Translations under genes and position numbers: made by a program
Assembly (NCBI RefSeq): GCF_020194955.2
Contig: NZ_JAFCIY020000019.1
Location: 1 to 64,000, forward strand
Source of the DNA: Desulfuromonas sp. CSMB_57
Lineage (GTDB): Bacteria; Desulfobacterota; Desulfuromonadia; Desulfuromonadales; Syntrophotaleaceae
Direction of reading: 5' to 3'
Length of the DNA stretch: 64,000 bases
The notes under the pieces: generated by a model
The model's input: only the letters and a program-made list of their open reading frames with translations
What the model was told of the DNA's origin: nothing
Databases searched by the model: none
Part shown: positions 1-8,359 of the stretch, piece after piece
Layout of the letters: every line of letters starts with the position of its first letter
Numbering within the stretch: the first letter of the stretch is position 1

Positions 1-20
1 CCCTGGGGACGCCACATGTC

Positions 21-60
21 AACAGCCCATCATCTCACCGGTGATGGGCTGTTTTCGTTT
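21..60 (+). terminator. Rho-independent terminator of the gene upstream of the window
   Basis: A 12-bp perfect stem (AACAGCCCATCA at 21-32, complement at 42-53) with a 9-nt loop is followed by a T-rich tail. The T-run lies only on the + strand side, so it terminates a + strand transcript that enters from the left, just ahead of rnhA. Confidence 0.8.
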
Positions 61-101
61 CATTTCAGCCGCTTCGTCCCAACTTCTGCAGCGAGGAACC
101 C

Positions 102-548
102 ATGTCCGATTCGACCGCCGTGGTGGAAATCTTCAGCGACGGCGCCTGCTCCGGTAACCCCGGACCCGGCGGCTGGGGCACCCTGCTGCGCTGGGATGGC
201 CACACCAAGGAACTCTCCGGCTTCGAGGCCCAGACCACCAACAACCGCATGGAGATGATGGCCGCCATCGCCGGGCTGGAGGCCCTCAAGCGCCCCTGCC
301 GGGCGCGGGTCACCACCGACTCCCAGTACCTCTACAAGGGCATCACCGAGTGGATCCACGGCTGGCGCAAAAAGGGCTGGAAGAACTCCAAAAAGGAGGA
401 GGTTGCCAACCGCGACCTGTGGGAGCGACTGTTGGAGCTGACCTCAAAACACCAGGTGGAGTGGCACTGGGTACGCGGCCACAATGGCCACCCGGAGAAC
501 GAGCGCTGCGACGAGCTGGCCAGGGCGGCCATCACGGCGGGCGCTTAG
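102..548 (+). CDS. rnhA: Ribonuclease HI
   Basis: This 148-residue protein degrades the RNA strand of RNA-DNA hybrids in the cytoplasm, acting on Okazaki primers and R-loops. The family metal-binding carboxylates are visible: D13 ([14 protein letters not shown]), E51 (NNRMEMM), D73 (TTDSQYL) and D137 (ERCDELA), together with the [12 protein letters not shown] loop before the last Asp. The basic handle ([11 protein letters not shown], near 90-100) is typical of the E. coli type. Length is normal. A GAGGAA ribosome site lies 5-10 bases before the ATG. It follows a terminator and so probably has its own promoter. Confident identification. Confidence 0.97.
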   Translation: MSDSTAVVEIFSDGACSGNPGPGGWGTLLRWDGHTKELSGFEAQTTNNRMEMMAAIAGLEALKRPCRARVTTDSQYLYKGITEWIHGWRKKGWKNSKKEEVANRDLWERLLELTSKHQVEWHWVRGHNGHPENERCDELARAAITAGA

Positions 549-724
549 CCTTCTTCTCAAAAGCACTTTCTATCAAGCAGACGATTTGTAAATGACCGAA
601 CTGCGATAGCAGAGCAAGAAGTCTATCCCATAATGTTTCCAAAAGCCCATGACCAGTTGGCTGCTTTGGTTTGAACTCAAATATTTACAAAAGCCCTCTG
701 GCCGGCAAAGAATCCGCGCAGAAA

Positions 725-757
725 CGCCCTTGGCGGTTAAACAAACCACCAAGGGCG
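725..757 (-). terminator. Terminator for the chemoreceptor gene
   Basis: A strong stem (CGCCCTTGGCGGTT at 725-738 against its near-complement at 744-757) on the minus strand is followed by GTTTCTG. It lies about 70 bases past the chemoreceptor stop codon. The rest of 549-828 is AT-richer than its surroundings, and I see no gene in it. Confidence 0.7.
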
Positions 758-828
758 CCCATTCAAAACCGTCGCCACATTAATAAAAATCCCAGCACTT
801 GGCTCCACAGCCGTTTTTCGACAGCCTG

Positions 829-3042
829 CTAATATTTTCCGAATTCGCGATCTTCCGAGGCGATGATATCGCTCGGAGTACGTTCTTTTGCAATACCAGT
901 TCTATTATCAGCGAGAAGCAGCTTTGAATCGTATGCCTTGCCGATTCGCGAGGAAAGGGCCTGAAGCCCACCTTTGTCCTCGAAAGCCGCATCCCGACCC
1001 ACTTGCTGATCGAGTTTGAACCGCAGCAGCATCTGGCGCAACTGTTCGGCTTGACCGGACAATTCCTCGGCCGCTGCGGCACTTTCTTCGGCATTGGCCG
1101 TATTCGACTGCGTCACCAGATCGATTTGCCCCAATCCGGTATTGATTTCCCCAATCGCCTGGGCCTGCTCACTGGAAGCAGCCGCGATTTCGTTGACCAG
1201 GTCCGTGACCTTGACAATGCCCTGCACGATCTCGTCCAGGGCCGATGCCGTTTGTGCGGCAATTTGCGCGCCATACTGGGTCTTGTCCACGGACCCTTCG
1301 ATGAGCACTGCCGTTTCCTTGGCCGCCTGGGCGCTGCGGGCCGCCAGGTTGCGCACTTCCTCGGCAACGACCGCAAACCCTTTGCCATGCTGTCCGGCCC
1401 GCGCGGCTTCGACGGCCGCATTGAGGGCCAGCAGATTGGTCTGGAACGCTATTTCATCAATGACCTTGATGATTTTGGAGATGTTCTTGCCGGCTTCGCT
1501 GATCTCGTCCATGGCCGACACCATCTCCCGCATCTGCTGATCCCCCTTTTCTGCAGCAGCCTTGGCCTGGCTGGCCATCTGCCTGGCCATGTTGGCATGC
1601 TCTGCCGACTGCTTGGTCTGAGAACCCACCTCGGTCATGGAGGCCGATATTTCTTCCAGGGAAGCGGCGGACTCGGTCGCTCCCTGGGACAGGCTTTGGC
1701 TGCCGTCGGCAATCTGGCTGCTGCCGGCGGCAATCTGCTTGCCGGTCAACTGGATTTGCTGGATCAAATCGCAGATTGCGGCATTCGCCTTGGCTAAAGG
1801 CTCGCGAATCAAGCCCTTGGCCTTGAAGGTGAAATCGCCGGCGGCAAGGCAGTTGAAGGCCTCCAGAACTTCGTCCCGAAGGTTGTCGGCAAAGGCGTCC
1901 ATCGTCAAGGCCAACCGCCCTACTTCATCCTTCCGATTCATCTTCAATCGGCAATTCAACTGACCCTTTTCAAGGCCCTGGACCATCTCCAGAATGCGAT
2001 GAATGGGATTGGAAACAGAACGGGCAATAAAGTAGACAATCGCTATCAGCACCATGATGGCACCTACGACCATACCACTCCCTAAGCCGAAAAGGGCCCG
2101 GGATTCCGCGAGGATGGTTTTCATCGGAACGACGGCCACGAAACTCCAAGGCGTGGCGGCCTCACCCACTTCAAAGGGCACACTGATGATCAGGTCCTCC
2201 AAAGCCTGGCCCTTGCGGCGACTTACCTCCTCGTGAATCTGGCCAGCACGCATGGCGGCAACAACTCTGACCGCGAGAGCCTGTTCCAATATTTCCGACA
2301 ATTGTTTCCCACTGTACGATTCTTCAGGATGAGCAACGATGAGACCACCGTGGCTGACCAATATTCCATGGCCGGTTCCCATCGGCGTAGCTGCCCTGAC
2401 CAAGGGCTGGCAATCACGCAGGGCTATATCGATCCCAACAACACCGATCACGGCCCCGTCCTTGAGAATCGGAACGCCGACACTAGTAATTAAAATTCCA
2501 CCCGCAGATTCCTCAGGGTAAGGTTCGAGAATAACCTCGCGCCCACTGTCCTTGGCTAACCTGTAGTAGTCTTCAGTCTCATAGTCATCGCAGGGCTCAA
2601 TGCCAATTTTGCCATCCTGACGAAAAAAATAAGGGTAATAACGACCACTTGCGTCATGCCAGTTGCGGTTTTGAAATAGCCTGTCTCGTCCGTCTAGAGC
2701 ATTTGGCTCAAAAACAACATAAACTCCTAGAAATGTCTCTTTGGAAAGCAAAACTTTCTGCAAGGCCCGATCCAACTCAAGGCGGTTAACGCTTTCTGGA
2801 GCAGCAGCAGCAGCTTCTAGCAACGACGATAGAGTGCGTGCAGCCGTCATGGCCCCAGTTAATTCAGACTGGATCTTTGCCCCATAGTGGGACGCCGTTT
2901 CTATTGCAAGCTTGTTAGCTGATTCGATGCTACTGCGGCGGGCATTGAAAAATATAAATCCGGCAGTCAATGAAAAGACGACAATAAAAAGAAAGGAAAT
3001 TGGAAGAAGAATTTTATTGCGAATCTCCATGTTTTTAATCAC
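829..3042 (-). CDS. Methyl-accepting chemotaxis protein with dCache sensor
   Basis: A transmembrane chemoreceptor that senses small molecules in the periplasm and controls CheA. Order of parts: an N-terminal TM ([13 protein letters not shown]), a roughly 290-residue periplasmic region of double-Cache type ([22 protein letters not shown]), a second TM ([14 protein letters not shown]), a HAMP domain, and a long cytoplasmic signalling coiled coil. The signalling hairpin carries the conserved [18 protein letters not shown] tip and a downstream AEEVRNLA. There is no C-terminal receptor-tethering pentapeptide. The start is uncertain. GTG at 3042 has a G-rich site just upstream. TTG 3069 and ATG 3030 are in-frame alternatives. 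An IS21 element sits about 85 bases upstream of the longest start and may have displaced the native promoter. Confidence 0.9.
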   Translation of the reverse strand: MIKNMEIRNKILLPISFLFIVVFSLTAGFIFFNARRSSIESANKLAIETASHYGAKIQSELTGAMTAARTLSSLLEAAAAAPESVNRLELDRALQKVLLSKETFLGVYVVFEPNALDGRDRLFQNRNWHDASGRYYPYFFRQDGKIGIEPCDDYETEDYYRLAKDSGREVILEPYPEESAGGILITSVGVPILKDGAVIGVVGIDIALRDCQPLVRAATPMGTGHGILVSHGGLIVAHPEESYSGKQLSEILEQALAVRVVAAMRAGQIHEEVSRRKGQALEDLIISVPFEVGEAATPWSFVAVVPMKTILAESRALFGLGSGMVVGAIMVLIAIVYFIARSVSNPIHRILEMVQGLEKGQLNCRLKMNRKDEVGRLALTMDAFADNLRDEVLEAFNCLAAGDFTFKAKGLIREPLAKANAAICDLIQQIQLTGKQIAAGSSQIADGSQSLSQGATESAASLEEISASMTEVGSQTKQSAEHANMARQMASQAKAAAEKGDQQMREMVSAMDEISEAGKNISKIIKVIDEIAFQTNLLALNAAVEAARAGQHGKGFAVVAEEVRNLAARSAQAAKETAVLIEGSVDKTQYGAQIAAQTASALDEIVQGIVKVTDLVNEIAAASSEQAQAIGEINTGLGQIDLVTQSNTANAEESAAAAEELSGQAEQLRQMLLRFKLDQQVGRDAAFEDKGGLQALSSRIGKAYDSKLLLADNRTGIAKERTPSDIIASEDREFGKY

Positions 3043-3063
3043 GGCACCCCCCAGATTTATAAT

Positions 3064-3092
3064 TTTCAAAAAATGCCACTGCTGATGGCACT
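3064..3092 (-). other. Small stem-loop with T-run in the chemoreceptor leader
   Basis: On the minus strand a 5-bp stem (TGCCA ... TGGCA) with a 7-nt loop is followed directly by TTTTTTG, overlapping the TTG start alternative at 3069. It resembles a weak intrinsic terminator or attenuator. The stem is short, so this is only a possibility. If it is real, it argues for a start downstream of 3069. Confidence 0.3.
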
Positions 3093-3154
3093 TACCTCAT
3101 CTCTTTTTAAGCACGTGCTGTCTCCCGATAGAATGCCTTTCGCTTTCATGTAAC

Positions 3155-3205
3155 TGTCAAGGGTCAGCGTTATTGAGCAGGGCCGGGGTCACGGTTATTG
3201 AGCAG
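3155..3205. repeat. Left terminal repeats of the IS21 element
   Basis: Two imperfect copies of a unit containing GGGTCA ... TTATTGAGCAG. The istB stop codon (TAA, complement of 3195-3197) lies inside the inner copy, so the coding region runs to the element end. Confidence 0.75.
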
Positions 3206-3986
3206 TTTGACCTTCGGTGTGCTCGGTTTGGTTGGTTGTCGGTGCCGGGGAATTCGGGCGCATCTTCTTCCGGTACGACTCTCCTTTCATGACGAAATGA
3301 TGGGCGTTGTGGGCCAGTCGGTCGAGAGCCGAATTGGCCATCACCGGGTCGGGAAACAGGGTGAGCCAGTCGGCCGGTGGCCGGTTGGAGGTGACGATGA
3401 TCGAGCCGCGCAGGTGACGCTCGGCGACGATTTCGTAGAAATCCTCGGCCTGGGTCATGGTCATCGGTTTAAGGCCGAAGTCGTCGATGATGAGCAGATC
3501 CGGGGCGAGCAACCGTCTCAGTTCGGCATCCCAGGAGTTGTCGGCGCGGGAGGCCTGCAGGGTACGGAAGAGCTTGACCGCCTTGAGAAACAGCACCGAG
3601 CGTCCACAGCGGCAGGCATGGTGACCCAGAGCTTGGGCGAGGTGGGTCTTGCCGGTGCCGGCGGGACCGTAGAGCAAGACATGCTCCCGGCGTTCGATGA
3701 ACAGACCGGTGGCCAGGTCACGGATGGCGGCGGGATTCAGGGTGGGGCTGCCTGCGAAGTCGAACTCCTCGAGAGTCTTGGGCTCCTCGAAGCTGGCGCG
3801 CTGCAGGCGCAGCCGCAGGCTCTGGGTCTTGCGGCGTTCGATCTCGTCCTGCAGCAGCAGTTGGAGAAACTCCAGGTAGCCGAGTTGGTCCTGGCGAGCC
3901 TGCAGCAGCCGCACATCGAGCGTGTCGAGCATGCGGCCGAGCTTGAGGGCCTTGAGCTGGCTGGTCAGGGCGGCGGTCGCGCTCAT
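3195..3986 (-). CDS. istB: IS21 helper ATPase IstB
   Basis: A 263-residue AAA+ ATPase of the DnaC/IstB type that helps the IstA transposase select and remodel target DNA. Walker A is GPAGTGKT (107-114) and Walker B is LLIIDDFG (164-171). The C-terminal SNRPPADW and sensor region fits the family. The N-terminal helical part (LKLGRMLDTLDVRL) resembles the domain that contacts IstA. Its ATG overlaps the 3' end of istA by 4 bases (3983-3986), the usual translational coupling in IS21 elements. Length is typical and no frameshift is seen. Confidence 0.95.
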   Translation of the reverse strand: MSATAALTSQLKALKLGRMLDTLDVRLLQARQDQLGYLEFLQLLLQDEIERRKTQSLRLRLQRASFEEPKTLEEFDFAGSPTLNPAAIRDLATGLFIERREHVLLYGPAGTGKTHLAQALGHHACRCGRSVLFLKAVKLFRTLQASRADNSWDAELRRLLAPDLLIIDDFGLKPMTMTQAEDFYEIVAERHLRGSIIVTSNRPPADWLTLFPDPVMANSALDRLAHNAHHFVMKGESYRKKMRPNSPAPTTNQTEHTEGQTAQ

Positions 3987-5539
3987 CGGGCCACCTCCTT
4001 GGCGGCAAAGCTCTCCGGCGGATGGAGAAAGCCCAAAGCCTGTTCGGTCAACGACGCCGGGCGCAGTTCCTGAGCGGAACGCCAGTAGAGGGGGATCCCG
4101 TTTTCCAGCACATGGGTCAGGCGACGCAGTTCGGTGGCGCCGAAGTGGAACAGATAATCACAGGCCTCGTCCAGCCGCCGGGGTCCGTACTTGTCAGCCA
4201 GGCGCAGCACGCCTTGCGCCTTGCGCAGGTTGCGGATGGCGTGGTCGGCGAGGATTTCCTCAACCATGCGGGCCACATGGGGGCCGAGTTCCGCAGCCTG
4301 TTGGCGGCAATACGCCGGATGGGCGAAGAGAAACGCCTTGGCGGCCTCTGGGTAGTCGGTTTGGTCGGTCACCCAACTGCCGCGCCGATTCGCCCGGGGA
4401 TGGGTCTTCACCAGGGCATCGTCGCAGTAGATTTCGACCAGCCGCCGGGTTGCCCGCACCCACACCGTTTTGCCGACAAAGCGGGTCGGCAGCGAGTAGT
4501 AGCTGCGTTCGAAGACCAGGTGATGGTCGGGATGGACCTTTGCCTCGGCCCAAGTCGGCGGGTCGAAGGGTTGCGCCGGCAGGGGCCGCAGGGTTGCCTG
4601 CTCCAACTGCTCGAAGCGCGCCATTGGCGCCTCGCAGGTGGTGCCGTGGAGTTCGCGTCCGACCTGCTCGCGGCACCACACAAGCGCCTTTTGGTTGAGG
4701 TCGGCCAGATCGACATAGCTGCGACCGGCAACCAGTTGCTGGCGCACTACCGGCACTTGGCGTTCCACCTTGCCCTTGTGCTCCGGAGTTGCCACCTTGG
4801 CGGGGTCGACCACGAAGCCATAATGACGCTCCAGTTCGGCATAAGCCCGGTTGATGGTGGGATCGTAGAGGTCGGGGCGGACCACGCCGGCTTTGAGGTT
4901 GTCGAGCAGGACCGTCTTGGGCACGCCGCCGAAGAACTCGAAGGCGCGCACGTGGCAGTCGAGCCAGTTCGGCAGGTCCTGCCGTTCGACGAAGCGCACG
5001 AAGCGATGGCGACTGAAGGAGAGCGTCAGCACGAACACCCACAGTTGTCGCACCTTCTCGCCGAAGCGTACCCGGGCGCTGCCGAAATCCACTTGGGCCT
5101 GCTGCCCCGGCGGTGTCTCGATTCGCACCGTCACCCTTGGCGTGATCGGCGCCAAGGTACTGTGGACAAAGCGTTTGACGCTGGGGTAGCTGAGCTTGAC
5201 GCCGCGCTCGCGCAGCAGGCGCCAGATTTGTTTCATGGTCATGTCCGGTTCCCCCAGCCAGGCCCGGATCTGCTCCTGGTACGGTGCCAGCCGTCGATGA
5301 GAAGGCGATGTTTGCACTGCCGGTTTCACTCCGGCAGCACGCATGGCCGCCAGCACCCGGGTGCGCTGGGCTTGATCGCCATCGCGAGTCGCCCCGTGTT
5401 TTTCGGCCAGTCGCAGGTACTTGCGTACCGTCTGTCGGGACTGGCCGAGGCTGCGGGAAAGTTGGGAGATGGTGTGCCCCTGCTGCCAGCGGTACATCAA
5501 CTCGTCGAGCTCAATCATGGGAATGGGCCTCCTTGCCAT
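3983..5539 (-). CDS. istA: IS21 transposase IstA
   Basis: A 518-residue transposase. It has an N-terminal helix-turn-helix (HTISQLSRSLGQSRQTVRKYL, about 22-42), then an RNase-H-like DDE core with D151 (QVDFGSA), D213 (LLDNLKAG) and E259 (HKGKVERQV), and a basic C-terminal region. It cuts and joins the element ends and works with IstB, whose gene overlaps it by 4 bases. The reading frame is complete, so the enzyme is probably functional. The start ATG at 5539 keeps the whole HTH. A second ATG lies seven codons later. Confidence 0.95.
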   Translation of the reverse strand: MARRPIPMIELDELMYRWQQGHTISQLSRSLGQSRQTVRKYLRLAEKHGATRDGDQAQRTRVLAAMRAAGVKPAVQTSPSHRRLAPYQEQIRAWLGEPDMTMKQIWRLLRERGVKLSYPSVKRFVHSTLAPITPRVTVRIETPPGQQAQVDFGSARVRFGEKVRQLWVFVLTLSFSRHRFVRFVERQDLPNWLDCHVRAFEFFGGVPKTVLLDNLKAGVVRPDLYDPTINRAYAELERHYGFVVDPAKVATPEHKGKVERQVPVVRQQLVAGRSYVDLADLNQKALVWCREQVGRELHGTTCEAPMARFEQLEQATLRPLPAQPFDPPTWAEAKVHPDHHLVFERSYYSLPTRFVGKTVWVRATRRLVEIYCDDALVKTHPRANRRGSWVTDQTDYPEAAKAFLFAHPAYCRQQAAELGPHVARMVEEILADHAIRNLRKAQGVLRLADKYGPRRLDEACDYLFHFGATELRRLTHVLENGIPLYWRSAQELRPASLTEQALGFLHPPESFAAKEVAR

Positions 5540-5652
5540 GGCGCCTCCTGTCGGGATTCAAATCCCGGCAGAATAAAGCCAAGGCGGCTGGGGAGCCCAC
5601 CGAAGATCAGGGCGGGGTGCTCAAAAACGCTGACCCCGCCTCCGGCAAAACT

Positions 5653-5734
5653 GCTCAATTAAGTTGACCCCGGGGTGCTCAATTCCGCTGACCCTGACCC
5701 GGGTCAAGGTGCTCAATTACCATGACCCTCGACA
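5653..5734. repeat. Right terminal repeats of the IS21 element
   Basis: Three imperfect copies of the unit TGCTCAATT-N5-TGACCC, inverted relative to the left end. They are presumed IstA binding sites, by analogy with other IS21 elements. Confidence 0.75.
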
Positions 5735-5774
5735 GGTACGGTATTTTGGAGGATCGAATTGCTGGAGGGTCATT

Positions 5775-5840
5775 ATGAATAGGCATAACCTCACCTTCGA
5801 CAAATTGGGGTGTTTTTTGCACTTAGGTACGCTGCGGTGA
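5775..5840 (+). CDS. Possible 21-residue leader ORF
   Basis: An ATG at 5775 follows a good GGAGGG site 6 bases upstream and opens a 21-codon frame (MNRHNLTFDKLGCFLHLGTLR). It lies between the IS end and the Kunitz-domain gene. It matches nothing I recognise. It could be a leader peptide, a truncated gene cut by the IS insertion, or chance. Confidence 0.2.
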   Translation: MNRHNLTFDKLGCFLHLGTLR

Positions 5841-5936
5841 CGAGAGCAATTGCATCAATGCAGCAGTTGGTCAGTTTTTGCGACACCATCAAATTTCGGG
5901 TATTCCCTTAATGCTCAAGCATGGCGAGGATTGCCT

Positions 5937-7181
5937 GTGAGACGGAGCGTAACAAGCCGGATACTCTGGTCATCCCTTGTGGTGGCCGCCTTTCTGGCGG
6001 TTGTCCAGAATGCTTGTGCCGACATGGGGCAGATCCATGCGAGTGATGCTGCCATCCGCGAGGACTCGCAGAAGGCGATCATCCTTCACAATGGAACGGA
6101 GGAGGTCCTGATCCTCGGCACCGACCTCAAGGGGGACCGGAAAACCGGCATCCTTCGCTTCATTCCCTTTCCTTCCGAACCCCGGATCACGAAGGCACCG
6201 GAAGCGACCTTTGACATCCTGGCCGAGGTGATGAAGAAACACCGCCTGCAGTTCCTGATGGCCAGCAAGGGAGGCGGAACAGAAGGCGCATCCGTGGAGT
6301 TGCTCCTCCACGAAAAACTTGGCTTCCACGACATGACCCTCATCAAGGTGAATGATGCCGCCCAGTTCAGGGCGTGGGTGAACACCTATTTCGAGAGGAA
6401 GGGGCTTCCCACCAAGGCGGAATACGTCACGGCCGAAGCGATTGTGGACGATTACGTGAAACGCGGCATTCCATATTTCGTCCTCGATTATGTGGAGGTT
6501 GCCGAGGAAACGCGTTTCATCGAACCGATTGCCTACCGGTTCGCCGGCAAGAGTCTTTACTACCCGCTCAAGACCTCGAATACCTTCGGCGGCAAGGGGG
6601 CCATTGAATTGGTTTTGCTTCTTCCCGGCACGCTTTGCAAGCCTTCGATTGGAGCCTATGAAAGCTGTCTCGGCCTCCCTGCCTTCAACCAGCACGTGCA
6701 GGTCAGCACTTCGGCCGCCGTGCCTGTCGACGATCTCGCACGAATTTATCCTGAAGCGGAAGCGTTTTTCGGCGGCCGTCAGGTCTTCATGCAGATGGTC
6801 AGCTACTGGGGCGATTATTCCTTTGACCGGGATATTATGGACGATCCGGGAAAAGCAATCCCCAAGGCTTACGGCCACGCCGAAGGGCAGCCCGCCAACC
6901 CGTGGCTGCTGCCTGGGGAGCAGATTGAGGTGGCTCTCGAGGAGAGGAGCCACGACACGCCCGCTCGGCAAGACCCCCGCTGTGCACTTCAACCCGATCC
7001 GGGCCCGTGCAAGGGTCTTTTCGAGAAGTATTACTTCGACATGGCTCAGGGAAACTGCAAGAAGTTTTTTTTCGGGGGCTGCCAGGGGACCGTGCCCTTC
7101 GATACCAGGGAAGCGTGCACGGCCGTCTGCCTTGGCGGGCAGGAACATTCAGATCACCGCGACGGGGAGATGTCAAGATGA
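5937..7181 (+). CDS. Secreted protein with C-terminal BPTI/Kunitz-type domain
   Basis: A 414-residue secreted protein starting at GTG 5937, chosen because GAGGA lies 7 bases upstream and a signal peptide follows at once (ILWSSLVVAAFLAVVQNACA, cleavage near residue 28). The central region (about 30-340) has features of the DUF2330 type, such as QKAIILHNGTEEVLIL and FIPFPSEPRI. That match is tentative. Residues 349-398 carry six cysteines (349, 358, 374, 382, 394, 398) spaced 9-16-8-12-4. BPTI has 9-16-8-13-4. The GPCKG, YYFD and FFFGGCQG motifs sit at the expected places. The P1-equivalent residue is K359, which in animal inhibitors gives trypsin specificity. This suggests an extracytoplasmic protease inhibitor or adhesion module. 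It is the first gene of a co-directional operon and overlaps the next gene by 4 bases. Confidence 0.85.
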   Translation: MRRSVTSRILWSSLVVAAFLAVVQNACADMGQIHASDAAIREDSQKAIILHNGTEEVLILGTDLKGDRKTGILRFIPFPSEPRITKAPEATFDILAEVMKKHRLQFLMASKGGGTEGASVELLLHEKLGFHDMTLIKVNDAAQFRAWVNTYFERKGLPTKAEYVTAEAIVDDYVKRGIPYFVLDYVEVAEETRFIEPIAYRFAGKSLYYPLKTSNTFGGKGAIELVLLLPGTLCKPSIGAYESCLGLPAFNQHVQVSTSAAVPVDDLARIYPEAEAFFGGRQVFMQMVSYWGDYSFDRDIMDDPGKAIPKAYGHAEGQPANPWLLPGEQIEVALEERSHDTPARQDPRCALQPDPGPCKGLFEKYYFDMAQGNCKKFFFGGCQGTVPFDTREACTAVCLGGQEHSDHRDGEMSR

Positions 7182-7570
7182 CACACAAGGGGCAAGTGAC
7201 GCCGGGAGGCCTGACGGTTCTGCAGGCAAAAATCGGCATCGTCGTGGTGGCACTGTTTCTGCTGTTCGGCCTGGGGTTCGGCTTTGTCGTTCTGCAGGAG
7301 ACTCCCGACTCCGAAATCGGCTTGAAACTCCTCATCGGCCTGTTCTTCCTTATCTGGGTCGTGGCCTGCTTGGCGATCATCGTCTTTTACGTCAGGATGT
7401 TGTCAAAGCGGGCATCCCCAACCGACAGCTCCCTCATCGATATTCACTTGGAAAAAACCAGTGGCTTTGATGAGCGCCTGCGCGCCCTGGAGGCCCTGAA
7501 AAACGATGGCCTGCTCTCGGAAATGGAATACCGGGCCAAGCGCGAGCAGATAATGAAGCAACCGTGGTAA
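7178..7570 (+). CDS. Small membrane protein with SHOCT-like C-terminus
   Basis: A 130-residue protein whose ATG overlaps the previous stop (ATGA) and is preceded by GGGGAGA. It has two TM helices (about 20-42 and 50-72) and then a short hydrophilic tail. The tail ends in a SHOCT-like helical motif, with LRALEALKNDGLLSEMEYRA followed by KREQI. SHOCT motifs are thought to mediate oligomerisation. Function unknown. The 4-base overlap implies translational coupling with the Kunitz-domain gene. Confidence 0.7.
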   Translation: MTHKGQVTPGGLTVLQAKIGIVVVALFLLFGLGFGFVVLQETPDSEIGLKLLIGLFFLIWVVACLAIIVFYVRMLSKRASPTDSSLIDIHLEKTSGFDERLRALEALKNDGLLSEMEYRAKREQIMKQPW

Positions 7571-7938
7571 TGGCACATGGCGCTGGCTTTTGGGACGACA
7601 TGGGTGATTTCTCGCGACAGCCCGGTAGGGAATTGAGGCGGTTGCCGCTGATGCTCGGCAAATTGCTGGGAGGCATGGCAGCGGTCATCGGGTTCGGAAT
7701 GGCGTCCTGGGTTGCGACCCACGGGAAAGGCGGGGATGTCTGGCCGCCGCTTTTGGCAGCGGTTGCAGGACTTGCGGTCTTCATGGTTTCGGAGAGGCGG
7801 CTGGCCAAACGAGCGCCCTCGACCGGAGCGCCTCCGTTGTCGCCCGTCGAGATGAAGAGATCGAGTTTTCTGGCCTGGTTGTTGCTTTTGCTGTTTGTCA
7901 TAGTCTTATTGCTTTGCATCCAGTTATTCCTGCAGTGA
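7570..7938 (+). CDS. Hypothetical membrane protein
   Basis: A 122-residue protein whose ATG shares a base with the preceding stop (TAATG). A GTG two codons upstream is an alternative start. The N-terminus is hydrophilic (GFWDDMGDFSRQPGREL). Three hydrophobic segments follow (about 30-50, 58-72 and 98-120), with the last at the extreme C-terminus. I recognise no family. Coupling to its neighbours suggests it belongs to the same membrane system. Confidence 0.6.
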   Translation: MAHGAGFWDDMGDFSRQPGRELRRLPLMLGKLLGGMAAVIGFGMASWVATHGKGGDVWPPLLAAVAGLAVFMVSERRLAKRAPSTGAPPLSPVEMKRSSFLAWLLLLLFVIVLLLCIQLFLQ

Positions 7939-7996
7939 ACCGACTCGACAATTCTTGGCGCCCAAGTCGACAACTATTTAAGAAAGCGAATGGATC

Positions 7997-8350
7997 ATGC
8001 CAAAGACATTAAAAATCATCCTGGTCATCGTCATTATTGCCATCGTGTGGGGAATTCTGGCCTCAATTGATGCCGGTCCGGCAGGTTTCGGGGTGATCCT
8101 TTCCTCGCTGGCTCTGCTGGATGTGGTCACGGGGGAGTTTAAGGGGAACAACAAGCTGGTCTGGCTGATAGTCTGTCTTGCAGGGCTGGCCTTTGCAACC
8201 GTTGCCCTTGGCAGCGTCATGATGACGACACCCACGGCGAACGGCAAACAGCCTCTGTATGTCCTGGCAACTACTGTCGCCATACTCCTTCCATTCGCCT
8301 ATTATCTGGTCGGCAGGGGGCAAAAAATTGGAAATACACATCGAGAATAG
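7997..8350 (+). CDS. Small membrane protein, PLDc_N-like
   Basis: A 117-residue protein with four predicted TM helices. The last (LPFAYYLVGRGQKI), preceded by a KLVWLIV-type helix, recalls the short membrane segment found at the N-terminus of phospholipase-D-type proteins (PLDc_N). No catalytic domain follows, so it would be a stand-alone membrane unit. A 58-base gap separates it from the upstream gene, and no strong ribosome site is visible. Family assignment is tentative. Confidence 0.55.
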   Translation: MPKTLKIILVIVIIAIVWGILASIDAGPAGFGVILSSLALLDVVTGEFKGNNKLVWLIVCLAGLAFATVALGSVMMTTPTANGKQPLYVLATTVAILLPFAYYLVGRGQKIGNTHRE

Positions 8351-8359
8351 GAAGTCCTT

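Larger units (their letters stand above)
3155..5734 (-). mobile_element. IS21-family insertion sequence, complete
   Basis: A 2.58-kb element carrying istA and istB on the minus strand. Both ends start TGTCRAGGGTCA. Internal copies of a GGTCA-N5-ATTGAGCA-like unit follow: two at the left end (3155-3205) and about three at the right end (5653-5734). Multiple terminal repeats are characteristic of IS21 elements. Both genes are intact, so the element may be active. No exact target duplication is visible at the edges (left flank ends GTAAC, right flank starts GGTAC). Confidence 0.9.

Noticed and set aside
3150-5740. Target-site duplication of the IS21 element
   Set aside because: Flanks GTAAC and GGTAC share only GTA, so no exact duplication is present and none is annotated.
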